Assembly (NCBI RefSeq): GCF_000001735.4
Contig: NC_003076.8
Location: 7,874,001 to 7,938,000, forward strand
DNA from: Arabidopsis thaliana
Taxonomy: Eukaryota > Streptophyta > Magnoliopsida > Brassicales > Brassicaceae
Direction of reading: 5' to 3'
DNA length: 64,000 bases
The translations under genes were made by a program, and so were the position numbers. Below, piece by piece: positions 1 to 11,201 of the stretch. The notes under the pieces were generated by a model. That model did not search any database, was not told the origin of the DNA, and worked only from the letters and a program-made list of their open reading frames with translations. Position 1 is the stretch's first letter; each line of letters opens with the position of its first letter.

Positions 1-283
1 AGTAGAGACCTAGGATCTGAATCATATATGAATCTCGAAACTGTTCAATAATATGAGGATTAGAGAGAGTGTACTTTGAACAGCGGGAGACGACGGAATT
101 GGCGAGAAGAGAGAGCTGCGGAATAGGTTTCGGGGAAGCGATAGGCGACGGAGAAGCATCTCCATCACGACCAGAGGATGATTTCTTTCTCTGGAATAAC
201 GATTTCAAAGAACTCTGATGCGTCTTCATGAAATTCTCCAGCATTCCAACTTTCGCACCGCCGCCACCACCGTCTTCTTCCAT
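1..283 (-). CDS. DUF639 family protein, 5' end only
   Basis: This is the first coding exon of a minus-strand gene that runs off the left edge. The ATG is at 281-283 and is followed by an acidic, glycine-rich start (MEEDGGGGGAKVGMLENFMK). A Ser/Pro-rich stretch and the phrase LSLLANSVVSRCSK come next, which I recognise from plant DUF639 proteins. The exon probably ends at about 75 with the donor AAA|GTAC. The remaining 1-74 then look like intron, because the open frame continues there into sequence unlike the family. The function of DUF639 is unknown. The family assignment rests on recall of the N-terminal motif, and the rest of the protein lies outside the window. Confidence 0.75.
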   Translation of the reverse strand, partial: MEEDGGGGGAKVGMLENFMKTHQSSLKSLFQRKKSSSGRDGDASPSPIASPKPIPQLSLLANSVVSRCSKYTLSNPHIIEQFRDSYMIQILGLY

Positions 284-847
284 CGGAAATCACCACAATT
301 AATCAGATTAGATCAGAATTTGGTAATCGTAAACCTCGATTGCTTCTCCGATTCAGATTCCTTTCTTTCCCGATTTGCTTTCTTCCTGTGCAAGCTTTCA
401 CAGACTCCTAGTACGCAAACTATCAACTATAATATCTGTTCAGAGAGATCTCTCTTATCTGCACGCTTTCGCAGTTTTCTTCATTATTGAGTGAGAAAAT
501 TAATTGTTTCGATTTTAATTAACGAATAGCCATTATTAATTAATGTCTCGAATCAAAACCGAATTAAACCGCTCAATTGTTTTATGAAACCGAACCAAAA
601 CCCAACTCTGTAACATTAACCGTTTGGTTTACCAAATTATCACAGCATAAAGTTAGTTTAAATGGTGCAAGCAAATAACCAAAAATCTCAGCTTTTTAGT
701 ATTAAAAAAGAAAGAACAATGTTGATCTACACGACCACTGATCATGGTCTTCTACTCTTCTTTTACATTCTTAAAAGTGCTGTCTAGAGAAAAGAATCAA
801 AAGAGGAGAGACTAGCTTCTGATGCTGACTCCATTGTTGTTGATATT

Positions 848-2091
848 CTAAAGCTTGGAATTGCCACTGCGAGGCGGGTCTTTGGCCCAGAGAGGAGGGA
901 TGATTCTATGGTCTTGCACAGGAGGCTGCTCTTCCTTTTTCTCGGTTTCTTTTTCGTCCCCTGTAACTGATTTAGAGAATGCATCCGGATTGGCATTGAT
1001 ACAGCTTTGCAATGCTACAAATGGATTCACGCAGTCTGATCCCTGCAACAACAACAACACATCCAATATCCTTGAATGAAACTTCTCTTCGCTAAATGGC
1101 ACAAAAACCATTTAACGAAAACAACAACTATCGCCAATGTTTATGATTTTTTGAGTTGAGGTTACACTATCCTAAACAATCTAATATGTTCAGTTTGATC
1201 CCTGTAACAACATTACAACAACAACAACACATCCAATATCTTTGTGAAGGTTTTCTTCTAAAGGGACACAAAACGTAAACGAAAGAGAAACAACTGTCAT
1301 CAATGTGTCAATCTTAGAGCATTTCAGTGGAGTTTACATCATTCTAAACAACCTAATATGTTTAGTTACGGTTTACCTTTTCTTCAGCAGTGCTTTTGAG
1401 AAAGCAAAGGAATGCCTCGGAGAACTGAGACCCGCAAGAGCCATTACGCAAATCTGCTATACAAGGACAATCGAGAGCTCTCTGTGCTTTGGCTTCAAGA
1501 GACTGATGGATTTAGTATTTGTCAGATAACTCGGTAATTCAAAAAGAAAAGCTAGCAGATGACTAAATAACAACAAAGTTGAAGGAATAACCTCATTCTC
1601 ATTATCATCTTCACCATATGCTGCAGCTTCTGTGATATTGAAGAGAGTACAACAATGTCAAATATCCCATAATACATAAGTGTTTCTTAGCTTTCTTTAC
1701 AAAACTAGATTAGAAGATTATCTTCCTATAGAAACTACATAGACAAAGATTTAAGAATCTTCTTTTTAAGCAAGAACAAGATTTTGAATAGATACTATAT
1801 AGAGAAACGCAAATTCCATTTCACCATTTCATCATTTTTTATCAATGATCATTAATAGAACAAAACAATCCCAATTTCCCAAAACTTTTCTATGCAACGA
1901 ATAGTGTAACTCTCTCAATCGGGATACAGAAAACACCAACAAAAAAAAAAAAAAAACGAACCTGCAAGAAGAGAATCCATCGATGGCGACGAAGTATCTT
2001 CAGAATCCCGAGGTGAATTCGCAGAAGGAGGAGGAGTGTTCGTTGTCGTCGTCGTCGGAATTGAGTTCTCGTCACTTTGAGCTTGACCCAT
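848..2091 (-). CDS. MIA40: MIA40, mitochondrial intermembrane-space import oxidoreductase (CHCHD4)
   Basis: Four coding exons (2091-1962, 1629-1592, 1502-1377, 1042-848) join in frame to give 162 residues. The protein has a low-complexity Thr/Pro N-terminus. It then carries the redox CPC motif (C68-P-C70) and a twin CX9C pair (C79/C89 and C102/C112), the signature of Mia40/CHCHD4. The family introduces disulfides into small cysteine-motif proteins in the mitochondrial intermembrane space, together with Erv1; in plants part of the pool is also reported in peroxisomes. Unlike yeast Mia40 there is no N-terminal membrane anchor. Phases 1/0/0 are consistent at every junction. Intron 3 carries an internal duplication, described separately. 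The gene lies upstream of the DUF639 gene on the same strand. Confidence 0.96.
1040..1375. repeat. Tandem duplication inside MIA40 intron 3
   Basis: Two diverged copies of about 165 bp lie end to end, roughly 1036-1200 and 1201-1372. Landmarks repeat in order: GATCCCTG.AACAACA, ACATCCAATATC, the stretch CAAACAACT.TC.CCAATG-like, and TCTAAACAA.CTAATATGTT. The first copy begins at the intron 3/exon 4 boundary, so the second copy (near 1197-1203) repeats that acceptor and the first exon bases. Identity is visibly imperfect, so the duplication is not recent. Confidence 0.75.
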
Positions 2092-2520
2092 CTCGAGAAA
2101 TTTCTTTCAAAACCCTCTGGAAGAATTTGATTAGCCGCCGACGAGAAAGCAGATCCATCCCTCAAAAGAAATGCGTCGACGCAATCTGAATTTCCCAAAA
2201 TTGAAATCAAAAGAAGGCCCAGATGGTCAGACAAGGGCCAGGCTTTAAATTTTGTTCAGGGTTTATTGGGCTTGAATTTGAATTTTTCCATATTCTAGTC
2301 TCTCTCTTCTTTTCAGAAACCAGATGATCGCATCTGTACGATGAGACATTTTTCTTATTTGAATGAATGTAAAAATATATTCAACCAGAAAAGACTCGTG
2401 TACAATGAATATATCAGTTTGTTTGAAAGTTATAGAAATCAGGTATTAAAGGTAGAGAATAGAATTTAAAGAGAGTGTTGCAGTCTTGTTCATGGAGTTG
2501 ATCGGGTAGAAAACCACAAA
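2092..2520. other. MIA40 upstream region
   Basis: No coding sequence is supported here. The stretch next to the MIA40 ATG is presumably its 5' UTR and promoter. It contains GGCCCAGATGG and ATTGGGCTTG near 2215-2275, which resemble site II (GGCCCA/TGGGCT) elements common in promoters of plant mitochondrial and ribosomal genes. From about 2280 the sequence becomes AT-rich and unremarkable. Confidence 0.4.
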
Positions 2521-2521
2521 C

Positions 2522-2830
2522 TTAGGCCATCATCATAGGCTCATAGCGATGATCTCCCAAGTTTTTAATACCGTTGATGTGGTTTCGATCATTCTTTTCG
2601 CTAAGTTTAATGAGCCGAGTCTTTGGTGAAATTTCACCATGTCTTCTTGTGTTTCTCTCGCGCCATATTTGGTATAGAGTCGCTTGGAAGACGTATCTGA
2701 ACAAGAAAAGGTTGAGCTTCAGGATGGTTGTGTTGTTAAGCAGTGCAATCAATTGGCCCCAGTATGTGGAATAGTTGACGTTAAGTAGTCGTTGGGCTGA
2801 ATCCTTCCAAATTACAGCAGCATATTTACA
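2522..2830 (-). mobile_element. LINE (non-LTR retrotransposon) 3' fragment
   Basis: Read on the minus strand, about 90 codons stay open and encode FLFRYVFQATLYQIWRERN followed by TRRHGE. This is the typical C-terminal tail of the reverse-transcriptase polyprotein of plant L1-type LINEs, where ALYxIWRERNxRRHG recurs. Only this tail is present. No reverse transcriptase catalytic motif, endonuclease or poly(A) tail with target duplication was recognised. It is a decayed 5'-truncated copy; its boundaries are approximate. Confidence 0.7.
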
Positions 2831-5800
2831 TTGAAACTATATACATAATAATCTCTTGATTCTTCAGTGTTTGTCACATAGAATAAAGTCCACTCGCTGT
2901 CCCGAGTTCCATTGTTTGATACGGTTTTCGATTGCCAATCTGTTATGAATTAAGATATTTTATTTATTGTCAATTAGTTTTGAATTGAAAACTCTAATTT
3001 TATATTGGTACCAAAATCTTCGAAGACAATATTCCTCTAAGATTTAATTATGATGAGTTAAAGATCATCCTAGTTATTGTCAACTAATTTTGTGATTCCT
3101 CAAAGTTTTTCCGTTAATCTTTCAACTATTATGAATCGTCATTGGTTACATTTTCTTTTTTTTTTTTTTTTTTGTGCAAACATTGGTTACATTTTCTAGA
3201 TATTTCTTTCTTCAAATGAACCACAAAGAAAGAAAAGTTCAATTTTTCGTAACGATAAAACAAACAGCAAAAAAGAAGTAAAAAGATTTGAATCTTAGGT
3301 TGTCAAAGTGAAGGTAGGGTCAAACTTTTTAATATAAAACCCTGAAACACGAAAATGGCTTTGCGAACCCACATTATCGACATATATTAACAAGTAACGA
3401 CTCCCATTATCATCAATTCTGGCTGTCAATATCGAAACCCTTTTTTTCTAATTCAAATTTTGAAGACCTTTCGTAACTTAATTATAGATTAAGGATTAGT
3501 GCATACTATTTCATTAACTTTTGTTGGAGATTTTTTTAGAAAACTAATGAAAAGATTCTAAATAATATAACGTTCTTTTTCCTTTTTCTAATAATATAAT
3601 GGTTATTGATTTTAAAATACAAGATAATGTTTAAAATTAAGATAGTTAGAACTTTTAATTGAAACATTTGGTACTTATTTTTTAGACTTTTTAAAGTACT
3701 AACAATAAATTATTTTTGTTGTAATTTTTCGGACATGATTTGTCCTTCCTCATGTCGGGTTACGATTTTGTATGTTGGATTCCAACTCATGCTTAGTCAA
3801 AGAACGTTCAAGATATTCACTGCTCCTAACTTGTTTTCTAGATATTTTGTGCGTAAAGCATTTGCTTCATGAACTTTAGTCCTCGCATGTTCACTAGTAT
3901 TAAAAAAACACTGAAGCTTCTTCGGTCGATACTTAGTCAAAAACTCCATCAGGTTCAACAAATCCAGTTTCAATATTTGATGATAGTATAAGCGATCGAG
4001 TTATGCCATAGATGTCTTCTTTTTCTGTATTGGAGATCGATACTACCTACCATTGGCAAGTTAGTTTGGTATGTATTCGTTTAGTGTCTACCCATTTATT
4101 CTACAACACGACAACGAGAAAAGACTGCCTTGACAATGTTCTTAATGTCAAATTAAAATTGGACTATGTGACTAGACGAATAATCAAGTTTGGACGATAA
4201 AGAGGTTGTTAGTTTCGTAAATTTGGATTATGCCCATGCAAATGATACTAGTTTAATTTTGGTATAATTACCAAAAATATTTGATGAAACAAAAAAATTA
4301 TATTTTAAAATTATTATAACCATAGAAACATATTGCATTCCAAATCGGAAAAAGGTTATAGTTCTACATATATCATATATATCATCAAGCTTGTAATCTT
4401 GGAGTTTGTAATAGTAAATAACTCAAATTCGATATGACTTGTGTCTAATTCATGTGAGTTATATATACAATATGCTTGGTTATGTCCTACATGGACCATT
4501 CTTACGTCAAGCCGCAATTGACGCACTTAAAATACACTTGAGAGAAAGAAAAACTTAAACAAATCGAAATCAAAGCCTTACCAACAGCAAATAAAGTTTT
4601 CAAACAACAAACTTGCCCAAGAAAAAAAAAAGTTTTTTAAACAAACTCTCATGACCAACATTAAGTTTTTGTTTTTCAACTTAGCTACTGTTCTCTAGAT
4701 TTGGATCGACATTATCATATCTATTGTCGCCATAACGAATTGAACTTGACTATAAAAGTATCTTACTCCTGTGAGAGAAAAAAAATACGTTTATCAATCA
4801 AATATACAATACCAAATGATTAGAGCTCATAGTTTAGTTTACACTAAGTACCGTAGTACGTAGACATTTTATGACGGATACAAATATCATATATTTAGAA
4901 AAGTAAATTATGTTTTATACTTGAAAGTAAATATTTATTGAGAAAGTGAGTAAAGTAAATGTAACCTTGATACTAAATTATAAAGAAATGTTATGGAGTA
5001 AATTTTGAAATTAGAGTTACAAAATACTAAAAGTTAAATTAAAAATTCTTAAATGATCAAGATCACTTTGAAATGCATCATTTTAAGTCAACACAAGCTA
5101 AAAAGTACTAATAATGACGTATGATGCGATAAATTATCAACAGTGTAGTGTCAAGTTGTTAATGAATTATTTAGAGTTGAATTATCATTTATAACATATT
5201 ATTGGTGCATGACAAAGTTGTCTTTGGTGACCACATAATTGATGGGATTGGGAGCTGTGTTATTGTCGATTACAAAAATAAACTTTGTTGTTTTTATAGC
5301 AATGCAATTAGAACAAAATTGCTATAATACTAAAGAGTTTGTTTACTTTTGAGGAAAAAGGTCAAGAAATTGAGAATGATGGTTTTAAATCCTTGAGTTG
5401 CATATTTTTCGACGACCCATATCTAATGTTTTAATTTCCATCTTGATTTGTCTTATAACAATATCAAAGTTGATTAAACAACAAGTTTCCAAAATTAGCA
5501 TCACTATAAAAAAAGAGTATTCAAATGACTTTGATTGCAGCACAAAATTTTCAACGACCCATCTCCAATTTTTTTAAAAAAATCCATCTTAATTTTTCAT
5601 ATAATATATGAAAGTAGATTTATCTCAAATCAACAGGTTGGCAAAATGAACATCGCTAATATTCAACAATCAAATAGTATACTCCTATCTCAACCCCATC
5701 CTCAAATGCTAAAAAGGTTTGGTGTTCGCTGGTTCAATACATTTATCATGCTAATTCAAAAATGATCAAGAGTGTATTTAATAGAAATCGATAGTTCAAC

Positions 5801-6602
5801 CAACATAACAAACTATTTAAATTATAATTATCGTCTATTAATTTTCTTTTAAGACTTAAAATAATCTTTATCAATTTTTATCAATATCATCCACAAGTGT
5901 AAGACTATATTCAATAACATATTTCAAAAGTCGATTGAAAAAACATTACAAACTTTAATATGAGACAACTTTATTTAAAAATTATCATATGATGAATTGT
6001 TTATTGATGATCACTTTTATTATGAGACAAATAGTGGCCTATATCACGAATTCACATGAATTTATTAATGATGCTCTCTCTTGAGAGCTTGAAACAAAAA
6101 GAAGAATCAGAAGAATGGTTATAAACGTTAGTAAAAAAATGTAAAACAAAGTTTTTCAAACTGATTTGCGCTCCAACGTTCGAAAACAAAATTGGGATCC
6201 TCGTGAATTCATCCAACGGTCACAATTCTCCATGTGAATCTCTTCAAGACCTTTTGTGTAAAAAAATTCAAATCAAAATTATTCTCTTTTTCACCACTGC
6301 TTATAAGTAAAGGTTGATAAATTTTTCAAGATCCAACCAAAAGAGAGACTTATTCCACCAATTCCTATTTTTTTTTTTTGATTAAAGCGAAAAGAAAATA
6401 ACTTTTTGCAGCTCTTTTCTTTTTTTGTGATATCATTATAATACCTTCCTGTCTAAGTGAAGGTACAATAATAAAACAGTTTCTGTTCACTCTACTTTAT
6501 CCCAATTCGAGCCAAAGTTAACTCTTGTCAGATCCTTTTGTCTGAACAAAATAAAAATCTTATTTTTAACCATTTTTCCGTTTAAACTGATCAAATCCCA
6601 AA
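2831..6602. other. AT-rich intergenic spacer upstream of the LRR gene
   Basis: No credible gene was found in this 3.8-kb stretch. Open frames are short (the longest about 76 codons), of AT-biased composition and without recognisable motifs. It contains poly-A/T runs and one degenerate tandem duplication near 5385-5660, listed separately. The last few hundred bases before 6603 are the likely promoter and 5' UTR of the LRR gene. Confidence 0.5.
5385..5660. repeat. Degenerate tandem duplication, two units of about 135-140 bp
   Basis: Unit 1 (about 5390-5515) and unit 2 (about 5530-5660) share, in the same order, TTG..TGCA, TTTTC.ACGACCCAT.TC.AA, TCCATCTT.ATTT.TC.TATAA, TCAA.....GTT, and CAAAAT.A.CATC. 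Copies have diverged by substitution and small indels. No coding potential was seen. Confidence 0.5.
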
Positions 6603-8372
6603 ATGCAAAACCTGAAATGGGTTTTGATGAATCTCTTGTTTGTTTCTGCTCTTGTTCGTAATTTTGTTCTTTCATCATCACAACAAGTAATCTGTTCAAG
6701 CCAAGACAGAGCAACACTTCTGGGTTTCAAGTCAAGCATCATCGAGGACACAACAGGAGTTCTTGATTCATGGGTTGGTAAAGATTGTTGCAATGGAGAT
6801 TGGGAAGGTGTTCAATGCAATCCAGCCACCGGAAAAGTCACCGGCTTGGTGTTACAATCCGCCGTGAACGAGCCTACTCTCTACATGAAAGGCACATTAT
6901 CACCTTCTTTGGGTAATCTCCGATCTCTTGAGCTTTTGCTGATTACTGGAAACAAATTCATCACTGGTTCAATCCCCAACAGCTTCTCTAATCTGACCAG
7001 TCTTCGTCAGCTCATACTCGATGATAATTCTCTCCAAGGCAATGTTCTTTCTTCTTTAGGCCATCTTCCATTGTTGGAGATTCTCTCTTTAGCTGGGAAT
7101 CGCTTCTCAGGTCTTGTCCCGGCGAGTTTTGGAAGCTTGAGACGTCTTACTACGATGAATTTGGCTCGAAACTCTTTCTCTGGTCCAATCCCAGTGACTT
7201 TCAAGAACCTCCTCAAACTTGAGAATCTTGATCTCAGCTCCAATTTGTTATCTGGACCAATCCCAGATTTCATAGGCCAGTTTCAGAATTTAACCAATCT
7301 TTATCTCTCCAGCAACAGATTCTCCGGGGTGTTACCAGTTTCTGTTTACAGCTTAAGGAAGCTTCAAACCATGTCGTTGGAGCGTAATGGTCTAACCGGA
7401 CCACTCTCAGATCGATTCAGCTATTTGAAGTCACTCACTAGCCTTCAGCTAAGCGGCAACAAGTTCATCGGTCACATTCCAGCATCCATTACAGGACTGC
7501 AGAATCTTTGGTCTCTCAACCTCTCAAGAAACCTGTTCTCTGATCCTCTGCCTGTTGTTGGAGCCAGAGGGTTCCCTTCTCTACTGTCCATTGATCTTTC
7601 CTACAACAACCTTAATCTTGGAGCAATTCCAAGCTGGATCAGAGACAAGCAACTCTCAGATATCAACTTAGCTGGTTGCAAACTGAGAGGAACCTTTCCA
7701 AAGCTAACAAGACCAACCACCTTGACGTCGCTAGATTTGTCTGACAACTTTCTCACAGGTGATGTTTCAGCTTTCCTTACAAGTTTGACCAATGTTCAGA
7801 AAGTGAAGCTCTCAAAGAACCAGCTCAGGTTCGATCTCTCCAAGCTGAAGTTGCCAGAAGGAGTCGCGTCTATTGATCTGAGTTCAAATCTAGTGACCGG
7901 GTCCCTTTCAAGCCTGATAAACAACAAGACAAGCAGTTTCTTGGAAGAGATCCATCTCACCAACAACCAAATCTCAGGGAGGATTCCAGATTTCGGAGAA
8001 AGCTTGAACCTGAAAGTTCTCAACATAGGAAGCAACAAAATCAGTGGACAAATCCCAAGTTCAATATCAAACCTTGTTGAACTTGTGAGACTAGACATCT
8101 CAAGGAATCACATAACAGGAGGCATACCTCAAGCTATAGGACAGCTAGCACAGCTCAAATGGCTTGATCTCTCGATCAATGCACTTACAGGAAGGATCCC
8201 GGATAGCTTATTGAACATCAAGACGATCAAACATGCGAGTTTCAGAGCCAACAGATTGTGTGGACAGATTCCACAAGGAAGACCATTCAACATCTTTCCT
8301 GCAGCTGCTTATCTGCATAACCTTTGCTTGTGTGGTAAGCCATTACCAGCTTGTAGGAAGACAATGAAGTGA
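6603..8372 (+). CDS. Secreted leucine-rich repeat protein (LRR receptor-like, no kinase)
   Basis: A single uninterrupted 589-codon frame starts at the ATG at 6603. Residues 1 to about 29 form a hydrophobic signal peptide. An LRR N-terminal cap follows (DRATLLGFKSSI, then paired cysteines in KDCCNGDWEGVQCN). About 18-20 tandem plant-type LRRs with the consensus LxxLxLSxNxLSGxIPxx run from residue 75 to 560. The C-terminal cap ends in CLCGKPLPACRK. There is no transmembrane helix or kinase domain, so it is closest to the DRT100/PGIP/FLR-type extracellular LRR proteins rather than a receptor kinase. It is presumably apoplastic or cell-wall associated; no ligand can be inferred. I recall the locus as At5g23400. 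Confidence 0.93.
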   Translation: MQNLKWVLMNLLFVSALVRNFVLSSSQQVICSSQDRATLLGFKSSIIEDTTGVLDSWVGKDCCNGDWEGVQCNPATGKVTGLVLQSAVNEPTLYMKGTLSPSLGNLRSLELLLITGNKFITGSIPNSFSNLTSLRQLILDDNSLQGNVLSSLGHLPLLEILSLAGNRFSGLVPASFGSLRRLTTMNLARNSFSGPIPVTFKNLLKLENLDLSSNLLSGPIPDFIGQFQNLTNLYLSSNRFSGVLPVSVYSLRKLQTMSLERNGLTGPLSDRFSYLKSLTSLQLSGNKFIGHIPASITGLQNLWSLNLSRNLFSDPLPVVGARGFPSLLSIDLSYNNLNLGAIPSWIRDKQLSDINLAGCKLRGTFPKLTRPTTLTSLDLSDNFLTGDVSAFLTSLTNVQKVKLSKNQLRFDLSKLKLPEGVASIDLSSNLVTGSLSSLINNKTSSFLEEIHLTNNQISGRIPDFGESLNLKVLNIGSNKISGQIPSSISNLVELVRLDISRNHITGGIPQAIGQLAQLKWLDLSINALTGRIPDSLLNIKTIKHASFRANRLCGQIPQGRPFNIFPAAAYLHNLCLCGKPLPACRKTMK

Positions 8373-8626
8373 AAACCAAACACAAGTTCTCAAGTGGCCA
8401 GTCCAACGCTGACTTTTATCTTAATCCCCTATTACTTTTACGTCATTTCTTCAAAAAAAATAGATGATATCTTCTATTTGTCTTTTTTACTCTTTTCTTA
8501 CAATTCTATTGTTTCAATCTGATTCTGTTTTCATCTAAATAAATTATTATCATTTTTAATCAACCAGCAAAACACAAAGGATAGAAAGAGGACAGCCCAT
8601 AAATTATGAAGAAAATAAAACATAAT

Positions 8627-8910
8627 TCCTCATTAGCATAATTGTTCTCCAGTGACATGTTATATTCAGCCTTAAGTTGAGCAGCTTTAACCAGATAAAC
8701 TTTCTTCTTCTAAATGATCAAAGAACACAAACAAGAGTGACAAACGCAGTAAACAAATCACAATGAAACTTATTTCTTGCTCGTGGAATCGATTCGATTA
8801 TAATGGGTTTTAAGAGACTCTCGTTGAGAAGAAAAAGGAGCAAATTAAGAGGGAAAGAAACTAAACTTGTTTTCTTCTTATAGTAGTTATAACATAAATG
8901 GGCCAAACCT
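8627..8910 (-). pseudogene. HMGB gene relic (5' leader joined to exon 7)
   Basis: On the minus strand, 8709-8627 reads KKKVYLVKAAQLKAEY then NMSLENN, homologous to exon 7 of HMGB6 (EKKVYLDKAAELKAEYNKSL). It follows a TTTAG acceptor, but the donor has mutated from GTATGT to TTATGT. Upstream, 8910-8760 resembles the HMGB6 5' leader (GATTCGATT, GAGACTC, GAGAAGAAAA.GGAG). Exons 1-6 are missing, so leader and intron 6/exon 7 are fused by an internal deletion. It is the most decayed member of the array. Confidence 0.7.
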
Positions 8911-9096
8911 ACGTACTAATGTCAACTCGTATGGGCTTTTAAGCCCATATTCGTATCAGTCTGTTTTTGTATACTACCTTAAATCCATTTCAATAAGATT
9001 AAAGACCCCCCAAGAACAACTGAACAAGCATAACTAACATATTTAGTAGTCGTCACCCAAAATCTTTACTTTTTTACTTGAGCTACTTTGTTGTGG

Positions 9097-10243
9097 TCAA
9101 TTGTCATCATCTGTTTCCTTAACTTCATTGTCCTCAGCATCATCAGAATCATCAGCTTGTTCCTCCACGGTATCCTCATCCTCATCCTGAAAAAATCATC
9201 ATCTTAACACTCAAAGATGTAATAGAAAGGATAAATAAAGGACAAGCCATTGACTATGAAACTCCTACTTCCTCATCAGCAGCTTTATCGAGATAATCTT
9301 TCTTCTCCTAAATGACCAAAGAAGACAGAGTAAGAAGAAGAGACAGTAAACAAATCACACCATGAAACTTAACTAATGAAGAAACAACTCACATCCTCAG
9401 TCATAGACTTCCACATTTCCCAACCGATCTTTGAACCCTACAAATCATATATATATATACATAGCAAAGTTTAGTAAAATCTCATAAACACTAAACATAG
9501 TAGTAGTCAAAGCATAGCAATAAGCTCAGTTTAAAAAGTCTTACTTCTTTCACCAATGCACCATTATAATCTGTTCTAAAAGATTTACGGAAATGATTCC
9601 TGCAAAGTGAAAGGGCAACATCCATCAACATCATCCCTAAAGAAGAGTAAGTGTTAAACAATGAACAACAACATTACATGAAGACAGCAAAATCGGTAAG
9701 AGATGTTGTTGACTTCTTCCTGAAAACAAACACACACACACAATAACATGAGGGATTCAAAATCACCATATAGAAACAATACAATCAAGTCATAGGTAAG
9801 GCTTAAAAAAGGAGCTTTTTTTTTTTACTTGTTTGTAGGTTTCTTCTTAGCCTGAGTTTGTGTCCCAAAACCTCGAGCTGCTGTACAACCAAATCCATAG
9901 AGATTATGAAAACACAAAAACAGGGAAAAGAGGGGAAAAAACGAAAGAGATAATGATTAGATTACCCAGAGTCCTATGGAACATAGCATAACAAATGTGC
10001 ATCCTTACAAGCTCTACAGGTATTTTCTTGTTACAGTCTACGTCTTCACTGAATTTTCAACAACAAAAAAAAAACAAAAACTTGTGAGAAGCCCTAGAAA
10101 TCCCAATCGCTAAATCTTTGTAACAAAACCCTAATTCGAACAAAATTAGAAACACAAATCCGATTTCAAAAAAGTTTTCAACGAAGAAGAAGAAATCACC
10201 AGCGAGCGAAAATACTGCTATCCTCAGACGATGCGCCGGACAT
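9097..10243 (-). CDS. HMG-box-like protein, shortened HMGB6 paralogue
   Basis: Eight coding exons (10243-10200, 10048-9966, 9880-9829, 9719-9678, 9599-9545, 9437-9393, 9307-9269, 9186-9097) splice to an open 149-residue frame. Exon structure and phases copy those of HMGB6. Exon 4 is only 42 nt against 120 nt in HMGB6, so the basic KPKRPLTAFF segment that starts helix I of the HMG box is gone. What remains is [15 protein letters not shown], then [19 protein letters not shown] and a short acidic tail. Exon 7 is also shorter (39 against 84 nt). The protein keeps the N-terminal zinc-finger-like CEDVDCNK segment. DNA binding of such a truncated box is doubtful, although the frame and all splice sites are preserved. 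I recall it as At5g23405. Confidence 0.85.
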
Positions 10244-10919
10244 ATCTTACTCTCTTCTCGGTCTCGTAAGATCCACGAAAAGAGAAATGTTTCCTCACTC
10301 GAGGAATCGATTTGATGACAAGCAAGGGTTTAGAGACTTCCCCTCTCTCTGCTGGGGAGAAGAAAAAGAAAGTAAAAATGGAGACTTTGGAAAAAAGGAG
10401 TAAATTTTTTACCTTTTTCTTACCATTCTGTTATTTTATTTTATTGTCCTTTGTTAAAATAACATTTGTTTTTTTATAGGACAAAAATGCCTCTTTGATT
10501 TGATTTACTGTTGGGCAAAATATTTGTTGGATTCGCTTCCATCTACTATTCGACTCGATTTGATTTAGAAAAAATCGTATATCTGTAAATTTATGAAACA
10601 AATCAAATACTAAAAATAGATATTCGTTTTTTCTTACTTAAATCTTCTCAACTAGATGTTTGATAGTCACCATATGACATTCTTTTTTCTATGAATGTAA
10701 AGATTTGTAAGACTTTGAAAATTTTAGATAATATAACAACTTGTAAAATAAGATTAGTGGATATGGATGTGAAACCAGTAGCGTAAGCCGCCTTCATAAT
10801 CATGTAATCTCAACAATGTCATTGTGCTTGGTCAACCATGAACACTCTTATCGATAAATCCAATGAGTTTAGAGGGTCGTGTTGGAGCCTCACCATGACG
10901 TCTCATGTTTCCTTCTCAC
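10244..10919. other. Leader/promoter of the shortened HMG gene and spacer
   Basis: The first 100-150 bases (to about 10390) resemble the HMGB6 5' leader and include a CT-rich tract on the coding strand. Beyond that the sequence is AT-rich with no supported gene. Confidence 0.4.
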
Positions 10920-11107
10920 CATATACTATCATCTTTAGCGTGACGTAATGTAGTCGTAGAGGTGTTGCTGCTATTTTCCACTTGGACTCTCTTCCTCGGC
11001 TTTGCTGCATTTGAATTCGTCCAAGGACTAGCCATATCTTCACTTTATATGACTTGTTTATATTCTGCCTTTAGTTGAGCAGCTTTATCCAAATAAACTT
11101 TCTTCTC
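10920..11107 (-). pseudogene. Chimeric HMGB relic: exon 7 fused to exon 1 of another copy
   Basis: On the minus strand, 11107 to about 11045 is HMGB exon 7 (EKKVYLDKAAQLKAEY, after a TTTAG acceptor). A few bases later a new ATG at 11035 opens HMGB exon 1 (MASPWTNSNAAKPRKRV, then SSNTSTTTLRHAKDD), ending at the donor G|GTGAGA near 10920. HMGB6 exon 1 reads MAGPSTTSNAPKQRKRV, then SSNTSTTLRRAKDG. The tail of the upstream pseudogene therefore runs into the head of another copy whose remaining exons are absent. This is what a deletion or unequal crossover between tandem copies would leave. Confidence 0.75.
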
Positions 11108-11201
11108 CTAAATGGTCAGAGAACACGAACCATAGTAAGAAGACAGTAAACAAATCACCATAAAACTAATGAAGAAACAAGAAATTAAATAAAGCAACTC
11201 A

